Shown here in pieces: positions 59,468 to 64,000 of a stretch of DNA of 64,000 nucleotides. Location: NCBI GenBank assembly GCA_021299875.1, contig JAJTEW010000002.1, forward strand, positions 124,001 to 188,000. Reading direction: 5' to 3'. Made by a program: the position numbers and the translations under genes. Each line of letters starts with the position of its first letter. The first letter of the stretch is position 1. The notes beneath the pieces are model-generated. The model saw only the letters and a program-made list of their open reading frames with translations. It did not search any database and was not told where the DNA came from. The DNA comes from Comamonadaceae bacterium (GTDB taxonomy: Bacteria > Pseudomonadota > Gammaproteobacteria > Burkholderiales > Burkholderiaceae_C).

Positions 59468-60382
59468 ATGACATCTCAAGAGTCCATGTTGATGGAGCCC
59501 GCCGAGTCGGAGGCCAAGCGCAGTCCCTTCTTGGAAGCGCTGGGCGAGCGGGTGCGCAATTTGCGTTCACGCAAGGGCATGACGCGCCGTGCGGTGGCGG
59601 TGGCGGCCGATGTGTCCGAGCGCCATTTGGCCAACCTCGAATACGGCACCGGCAATGTGTCGGTGCTGGTTTTGTTGCAGGTGGCCAACGCCTTGCAATG
59701 TTCGTTGGCCGAGTTGCTCGGCGATGTGACCACCACCTCCCCCGAATGGTTGCTGATTCGTGAATTGCTCTCCAAGCGCAGCGAGGCCGATTTGCGCCGA
59801 GCCCGCGTGCAACTGGGCGACATGTTTGGCGAGGGGGGCAATGCGCAAGAGCGCAAAAACCGCATCGCTCTGATTGGTTTGCGGGGCGCTGGCAAAACCT
59901 CGCTGGGCCAGCGTTTGGCCCGAGATTTGGGGTTCCCGTTCATCGAGCTCAGCCGCGAAATTGAACAGTTTGCGGGCTGCCAAATCAGCGAGATTCACAA
60001 CCTCTATGGGGCCAACGCCTACCGCCGTTACGAGCGCCGTGCCTTGGAAGAAGCCATCCAGATCTACCCTGACGTGGTGATTGCGACGCCAGGGGGCTTG
60101 GTCTCGGATTCGGCCAACTTCAACCTGTTGTTGTCGCATTGCACCACGGTATGGTTGCAGGCCGATGCCGCCGACCACATGGGTCGTGTGGCGGCGCAAG
60201 GCGACATGCGCCCCATGGCCGCGAGCAAAGAGGCCATGGAAGACCTCAAGCGCATCTTGGAAGGACGCTCGGCTTTTTATTCCAAAGCCGACTTGTCCCT
60301 CAACACCAGCGGTCGCACCGAAGACCAAGCGTTTGAGGCTTTGCGTACTTCGGTTCTCCAACATCTGGCCATGCCGGCTTGA
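59468..60382 (+). CDS. boxR: BoxR/BzdR-type benzoyl-CoA-responsive regulator
   Basis: A 304-residue two-domain repressor. An N-terminal XRE helix-turn-helix (LGERVRNLRSRKGMTRRAVAVAADVSERHLANLEYGTGNVSV, about residues 25-68) is joined to a C-terminal shikimate-kinase-like domain (IALIGLRGAGKTSLGQRLARDLGFPFIELSREIEQ, from about 135) that in this family binds benzoyl-CoA instead of acting as a kinase. Binding releases the repressor and turns on box genes. The ATG is used; a TTG two codons earlier is also possible. It lies between the two divergent arms of the pathway, with TGCA motifs on both sides. Confidence 0.95.
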   Translation: MTSQESMLMEPAESEAKRSPFLEALGERVRNLRSRKGMTRRAVAVAADVSERHLANLEYGTGNVSVLVLLQVANALQCSLAELLGDVTTTSPEWLLIRELLSKRSEADLRRARVQLGDMFGEGGNAQERKNRIALIGLRGAGKTSLGQRLARDLGFPFIELSREIEQFAGCQISEIHNLYGANAYRRYERRALEEAIQIYPDVVIATPGGLVSDSANFNLLLSHCTTVWLQADAADHMGRVAAQGDMRPMAASKEAMEDLKRILEGRSAFYSKADLSLNTSGRTEDQAFEALRTSVLQHLAMPA

Positions 60383-60427
60383 ACTTAGGCAAAGATTTTC
60401 CGCCTCCTAGGGTAAATACTTACTAAA

Positions 60428-60441
60428 TGCAGTAAAGTGCA
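60428..60441. promoter_or_regulatory. candidate BoxR operator (TGCA-N6-TGCA) upstream of boxC
   Basis: TGCAGTAAAGTGCA, a perfect TGCA direct repeat, 102 bases before the boxC start. It differs from the copy upstream of boxR only in the first base of the spacer. Confidence 0.6.
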
Positions 60442-60461
60442 TATTGTGGGTCGATCCTGTC

Positions 60462-60475
60462 TGCACTAAACTTCA
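60462..60475. promoter_or_regulatory. degenerate BoxR-like site upstream of boxC
   Basis: TGCACTAAACTTCA keeps the first TGCA and an A-rich spacer, but the second half is TTCA. It lies between two perfect copies. Confidence 0.35.
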
Positions 60476-60483
60476 GTTCAATA

Positions 60484-60497
60484 TGCAGTGAAATGCA
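60484..60497. promoter_or_regulatory. candidate BoxR operator (TGCA-N6-TGCA) close to boxC
   Basis: TGCAGTGAAATGCA, a perfect TGCA repeat, 46 bases before the boxC ATG, so it probably overlaps or follows the transcription start. Confidence 0.6.
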
Positions 60498-60542
60498 TTT
60501 TTGACCCGAATCAAATCCACCCCGACACCGATGGAGACCCCC

Positions 60543-62201
60543 ATGACCGCAGCCCCCCAAGTTGATTACCAGACCAGCCCTTCCCAGTACAAACACATCC
60601 AATTGGCCTTTGACGGCGAGATCGCGACCTTGTCGATCAACATCAACGAAGACGCTGGCATTCGTCCCGGCTACAAGCTCAAGCTCAACAGTTACGACCT
60701 GGGTGTGGACATCGAACTGCATGACGCGTTGCAGCGCATCCGTTTCGAGCACCCTGAAGTGCGCTCGGTGGTGGTGACCAGCCTGAAAGACCGTGTCTTC
60801 TGCTCCGGGGCCAACATCTTCATGTTGGGGGTGTCCAGCCACGGTTGGAAAGTGAACTTCTGCAAGTTCACCAACGAAACCCGCAACGGCATCGAGGACT
60901 CCAGCAAGCACGACGGCCTGAAATTTGTCGCGGCCCTGAACGGCGCTTGCGCGGGTGGCGGCTACGAGCTGGCGCTGGCTTGCGACGACATCGTTTTGGT
61001 GGATGACCGTTCTTCTTCGGTGTCTTTGCCTGAGGTTCCCCTGCTGGGCGTGTTGCCCGGTACCGGCGGCCTGACCCGCGTGACCGACAAGCGCCATGTG
61101 CGCCACGACTTGGCCGATATCTTCTGCACCAGCGTTGAAGGGGTGCGCGGCCAAAAAGCCGTGGACTGGCGTCTGGTCGATGCGATCGCCAAGCCTGCCG
61201 TGTTCAAGCAAGCCGTTCAAGCCCGAGCCCAAAAACTGGCTGCAGACAGCATCCGAACCGCTGGCGTCCAAGGCGTGAGCTTGACCCCCCTGAACCGCAC
61301 CATCGCAGCCGACGCCTTGACCTACACCAACGTCACCGTGGACATCGACCGCGCCAAGCGCATCGCCACCTTCACCGTCAAAGCCCCTGCCACGGCGCAA
61401 CCTACGGACATCGCCGGCATCGAAGCCGCAGGCATGAACTGGTGGCCGCTGCAGATGGTGCGCGAACTCGATGACGCCATCCTGCACATGCGCACCAACG
61501 AACTCGACATCGGCACTTGGGTGCTCAAAACCGCTGGCGATGCGGCCGCCGTGTTGGCTTCCGATGCCACCCTGTTGGCCCACAAAGACCACTGGTTTGT
61601 GCGTGAAACCATCGGCCACTTGCGCCGCACCCTGGCCCGCATGGATGTGACCTCGCGCAGCCTGTTCGCCCTGATCGAAGAGGGGACGTGTTTTGTCGGC
61701 ACACTCGCCGAATTGGCCTTCTGCGCCGACCGTGCCTACATGTTGGCCCTGCCGGACGATGAGGCCAAAGCCCCCAAGATTCAGCTGAACGAAATGAACT
61801 TCGGTTTCTTCCCCATGGTCAACGACCAGACCCGTTTGCAGCGCCGCTTTTATGAAGAAGTGCCCGCCATGGAAGCCGCACGCGGCGCCATTGGCAAAAC
61901 GCTCGACGCAGACGCTGCTTTGGCATTGGGTTTGGTCACCGCTGCCCCGGACGACATCGACTGGGCTGACGAGATTCGTCTGGCCTTGGAAGAGCGCTCG
62001 TCCATGTCGCCTGACGCTTTGACCGGTCTGGAAGCCAACCTGCGTTTCGCCAGCCAAGAGAACATGCTGACCCGCATTTTTGGCCGCTTGACCGCTTGGC
62101 AAAACTGGATCTTCCAGCGCCCCAATGCCGTTGGCGAAAAGGGGGCCTTGAAGGTTTACGGCAAAGGCGAAAAAGTTCAGTTCGACATGAACCGCGTTTG
62201 A
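60543..62201 (+). CDS. boxC: benzoyl-CoA-dihydrodiol lyase BoxC
   Basis: A 552-residue crotonase-superfamily enzyme that opens the 2,3-epoxide of benzoyl-CoA with water, giving 3,4-dehydroadipyl-CoA semialdehyde and formate. The crotonase core holds DRVFCSGANIFMLGVS near residue 95 and NGACAGGGYELALACDDIVLVDD, then the active-site-like SLPEVPLLGVLPGTGGLTRV near 165. A second, divergent crotonase-like half follows, as known for the fused BoxC. The start has GGAGA 6 bases ahead. boxB follows after 90 bases. Confidence 0.96.
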   Translation: MTAAPQVDYQTSPSQYKHIQLAFDGEIATLSININEDAGIRPGYKLKLNSYDLGVDIELHDALQRIRFEHPEVRSVVVTSLKDRVFCSGANIFMLGVSSHGWKVNFCKFTNETRNGIEDSSKHDGLKFVAALNGACAGGGYELALACDDIVLVDDRSSSVSLPEVPLLGVLPGTGGLTRVTDKRHVRHDLADIFCTSVEGVRGQKAVDWRLVDAIAKPAVFKQAVQARAQKLAADSIRTAGVQGVSLTPLNRTIAADALTYTNVTVDIDRAKRIATFTVKAPATAQPTDIAGIEAAGMNWWPLQMVRELDDAILHMRTNELDIGTWVLKTAGDAAAVLASDATLLAHKDHWFVRETIGHLRRTLARMDVTSRSLFALIEEGTCFVGTLAELAFCADRAYMLALPDDEAKAPKIQLNEMNFGFFPMVNDQTRLQRRFYEEVPAMEAARGAIGKTLDADAALALGLVTAAPDDIDWADEIRLALEERSSMSPDALTGLEANLRFASQENMLTRIFGRLTAWQNWIFQRPNAVGEKGALKVYGKGEKVQFDMNRV

Positions 62202-62291
62202 TGTTTTTGCGTTGTGCAGTGCGGTGCCCGGTGGTCCGCGCTGTAACCGAAATTTGACCCCACCGTTGCTTTTTTATTTCTGGAGACTCTC

Positions 62292-63719
62292 ATGTCCGGT
62301 ATCAACTACAGCGAAAAAATTCCCAACAACGTCAACTTGAGCGAAGACCGCACCTTGCAACGTGCGCTGGAGCAATGGCAACCGAACTTCATCAACTGGT
62401 GGGACGACATGGGCCCCGAAGGCTCGACCGACATGGATGTGTACCTGCGCACCGCCGTGAGCGTGGACCCGCAAGGTTGGGCTCAATTCGGCCACGTGAA
62501 AATGCGCGACTACCGTTGGGGCGTGTTCATGAACCCCGGCGAGCAAGACCGCAAGATCCATTTTGGCGACCACATCGGTGAAAAAGCTTGGCAAGACGTG
62601 CCTGGCGAGCACCGCGCCAACCTGCGTCGCATCATCGTGACCCAGGGCGACACCGAGCCCGCATCGGTCGAGCAGCAACGCCACTTGGGCCTGACCGCGC
62701 CCAGCATGTACGACCTGCGCAACCTGTTCCAGATCAACGTGGAAGAAGGCCGCCACCTGTGGGCCATGGTGTACCTGTTGCACAAATACTTCGGCAAAGA
62801 CGGACGTGAAGAAGCCGATGCTTTGCTTCAGCGCAACAGCGGCAACGAAGACAACCCCCGCATCTTGCAGGCCTTCAACGAGAAGACACCCGACTGGTTG
62901 AGCTTCTTCATGTTTACTTACTTCACTGACCGTGACGGCAAGTTCCAGTTGTGCGCCTTGGCCGAGTCGGCATTTGACCCATTGGCCCGCACCACCAAGT
63001 TCATGCTGACCGAAGAAGCGCACCACATGTTTGTGGGCGAGTCCGGTGTGAGCCGTACCATCCAGCGCACCGTGGATGTGATGAACCAGCTCAAAACCGA
63101 TGACGTGGGCAAACTGCGTGCAGCTGGTGTGATCGATCTGCCCACCATCCAGCGCTACATCAACTTCCACTTCTCGGTGACCATCGACTTGTTCGGGGCT
63201 GACGAGTCGTCCAACGCGGCCACGTTCTACAGCTCGGGCCTGAAAGGCCGTTACGAAGAAGGCAAGCGCACCGACGACCACGTCTTGAAGGGCAACAGCT
63301 ACAAGATCTTGTCGGTCGAAGATGGCAAGTTGGTCGAAAAAGAAGTGCCGATGCTCAACGCTTTGAACGAAGTGCTGCGCGACGACTACATCACCGATTC
63401 CAAGGGCGGCATTGACCGTTGGAACCGTGTGATCTCTAAGGCTGGCATTCCCTTCACCTTGAAGGCACCTCACAAGGCTTTCCACCGCAACATTGGCTCT
63501 TTGTCTGGCTCCAAGATCACGCCCGAGGGCCGTGTGGTGACCGACGAGCAGTGGATGGCGCAAGTGGGCGAGTGGTTGCCCACCAACGAAGACCGTGCCT
63601 ACGTGGCCAGCCTGATGGGCCGTGTGGTTGAGACCGGCAAGTTCGCCAACTGGATCGCGCCCCCCGTCATGGGCATCAACCGTCAGCCCGTGGATTTTGA
63701 TTACGTCCGGTTCAACTGA
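62292..63719 (+). CDS. boxB: benzoyl-CoA 2,3-epoxidase subunit BoxB
   Basis: A 475-residue non-heme diiron oxygenase that adds one oxygen atom to benzoyl-CoA. The two metal-binding helices are visible as E-x2-H motifs: FQINVEEGRHLWAMVY near residue 150 and FMLTEEAHHMFVGESG near 240. The N-terminal YSEKIPNNVNLSEDRTLQRALEQWQPNFINWW is characteristic of BoxB. TGGAGA lies 7 bases before the ATG. It needs the reductase BoxA, which is not found up to the end of the window; a cluster of hairpins follows instead. Confidence 0.97.
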   Translation: MSGINYSEKIPNNVNLSEDRTLQRALEQWQPNFINWWDDMGPEGSTDMDVYLRTAVSVDPQGWAQFGHVKMRDYRWGVFMNPGEQDRKIHFGDHIGEKAWQDVPGEHRANLRRIIVTQGDTEPASVEQQRHLGLTAPSMYDLRNLFQINVEEGRHLWAMVYLLHKYFGKDGREEADALLQRNSGNEDNPRILQAFNEKTPDWLSFFMFTYFTDRDGKFQLCALAESAFDPLARTTKFMLTEEAHHMFVGESGVSRTIQRTVDVMNQLKTDDVGKLRAAGVIDLPTIQRYINFHFSVTIDLFGADESSNAATFYSSGLKGRYEEGKRTDDHVLKGNSYKILSVEDGKLVEKEVPMLNALNEVLRDDYITDSKGGIDRWNRVISKAGIPFTLKAPHKAFHRNIGSLSGSKITPEGRVVTDEQWMAQVGEWLPTNEDRAYVASLMGRVVETGKFANWIAPPVMGINRQPVDFDYVRFN

Positions 63720-63737
63720 TGCATTGAAACTCTGATC

Positions 63738-63767
63738 GACTGCTGCCTCATCCGAGGGGCGGCAGTC
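63738..63767 (+). promoter_or_regulatory. hairpin after boxB overlapping the first palindromic element
   Basis: GACTGCTGCC pairs with GGCGGCAGTC (10 bp with one T-G wobble; extendable to 12 bp) around a short centre. It starts 19 bases after the boxB stop. Its 3' arm shares 6 bases with the left arm of the 78-bp element, so the two folds compete. Confidence 0.5.
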
Positions 63768-63839
63768 GTCAAAGGCAGGGGCGGGTTCCTCATACTGGGG
63801 TACCAGAAATCGTCACCCGCCCCTGCCTTTGACGACTGC
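63762..63839. repeat. 78-bp palindromic element, copy 1
   Basis: Perfect 25-base complementary arms (63762-63786 and 63815-63839) enclose a 28-base centre. The centre holds an 8-base left strand TCCTCATA, the small stem CTGG-GGTA-CCAG, and an 8-base right strand AAATCGTC, a symmetric internal loop. No T tract follows. The copy at 63920-63997 shares the centre and the inner GGGGCGGGT arm. Confidence 0.85.
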
Positions 63840-63919
63840 ATGGGGTTTGTCGCAGGTTTTTGTTTGATCTGGACCACCCGTGTGCTTGCAATTCGAATTT
63901 GCTGCCTTGATGGAGGGCG

Positions 63920-63997
63920 GTCATTAAAAGGGCAAGGGGCGGGTTCCTCATGACGGGGTACCGAAAATCGTCACCCGCCCCTTGCCCTTTCAATGAC
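63920..63997. repeat. 78-bp palindromic element, copy 2
   Basis: Same length, orientation and plan as copy 1, 158 bases further on. The 25-base arms contain one A-C mismatch, and the outer half of the arms differs in sequence from copy 1 yet still pairs. The centre keeps TCCTCAT, a small stem CGG-GGTA-CCG, and AAATCGTC. It reaches to within 3 bases of the window end, so further copies may lie outside. Confidence 0.83.
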
Positions 63998-64000
63998 ATG

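Noticed and set aside
60423-62102. A 559-codon minus-strand open frame opposite boxC
   Set aside because: A shadow of the boxC codon pattern; it also runs into the boxC control region.
63762-63997. The palindromes as rho-independent terminators of boxB
   Set aside because: Stems are far longer than typical, and no T run follows either copy on either strand.
63762-63997. The palindromes as integron attC sites or a CRISPR array
   Set aside because: No GTTRRRY/RYYYAAC core boxes and no integrase or cassette genes are seen; two palindromic copies with 80 bp between do not make a repeat-spacer array.
1-64000. tRNA, rRNA or insertion sequences
   Set aside because: No cloverleaf-like run, ribosomal sequence or transposase was recognised in any intergenic gap.

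Overview
The window is GC-rich, densely coded bacterial chromosome. Its gene content points to a betaproteobacterium of the order Burkholderiales, most likely a Comamonadaceae-type freshwater lineage. The supporting signs are the box (benzoyl-CoA epoxide) pathway with a BoxR shikimate-kinase-like regulator, the PTS-Ntr pair ptsN-hprK, the fur/bamE/dapB and leuS-lptE-holA-proA blocks, the DUF3460-scpA-panB-panC block, uvrA-MFS-ssb, and TcuA/TcuB. The taxonomic placement is inference from gene content and order; no 16S or tRNA gene is present.

Layout. 1-6.2 kb: acyl-CoA/CoA-thioester metabolism (acyl-CoA dehydrogenase, acyl-CoA ligase, PaaI-type thioesterase) with a GST, a family VIII esterase-like hydrolase, a small MerR regulator and a glutaredoxin. 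6.3-12.8 kb: uvrA, an MFS exporter, ssb, DUF3422. 12.8-17.2 kb: a LysR-SDR-tcuA-tcuB operon. 17.2-20.1 kb: mnmA, a lytic transglycosylase, a wrecked TauE/SafE permease and a Nudix hydrolase. 20.3-29.7 kb: pntAB, fadD, mtnN, corA, a patatin-like lipase and an MFS transporter. 29.9-41 kb: hpf, ptsN, hprK, fur, bamE, dapB, exbB, exbD, leuS, lptE, holA, a frameshifted proA, gshA. 42-56 kb: kup, a YqiA-like esterase, an RNase II/R-family enzyme, mtgA, ruvC, panC, panB, scpA, DUF3460, sulP, metG, apbC. 56-64 kb: aerobic benzoate degradation, with bclA and boxD on the minus strand and boxR, boxC and boxB on the plus strand.

The benzoate block is the clearest pathway. BclA makes benzoyl-CoA; the BoxB oxygenase (with BoxA, not in the window) epoxidises it; BoxC opens the ring; BoxD oxidises the semialdehyde. 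BoxR sits between the two arms. The regions on both sides of boxR carry repeated TGCA-N6-TGCA motifs that look like its operators.

The most unusual non-coding feature lies after boxB: two 78-bp elements in the same orientation. Each has 25-nt complementary arms and a 28-nt centre. The centres are nearly identical while the outer arms differ yet still pair, which suggests a conserved folded element. Two genes carry internal deletions that break the frame: proA (about 56 nt missing) and the TauE/SafE permease. No CRISPR array, insertion sequence, rRNA or tRNA was recognised, and no stretch longer than 300 bases lacks a gene.
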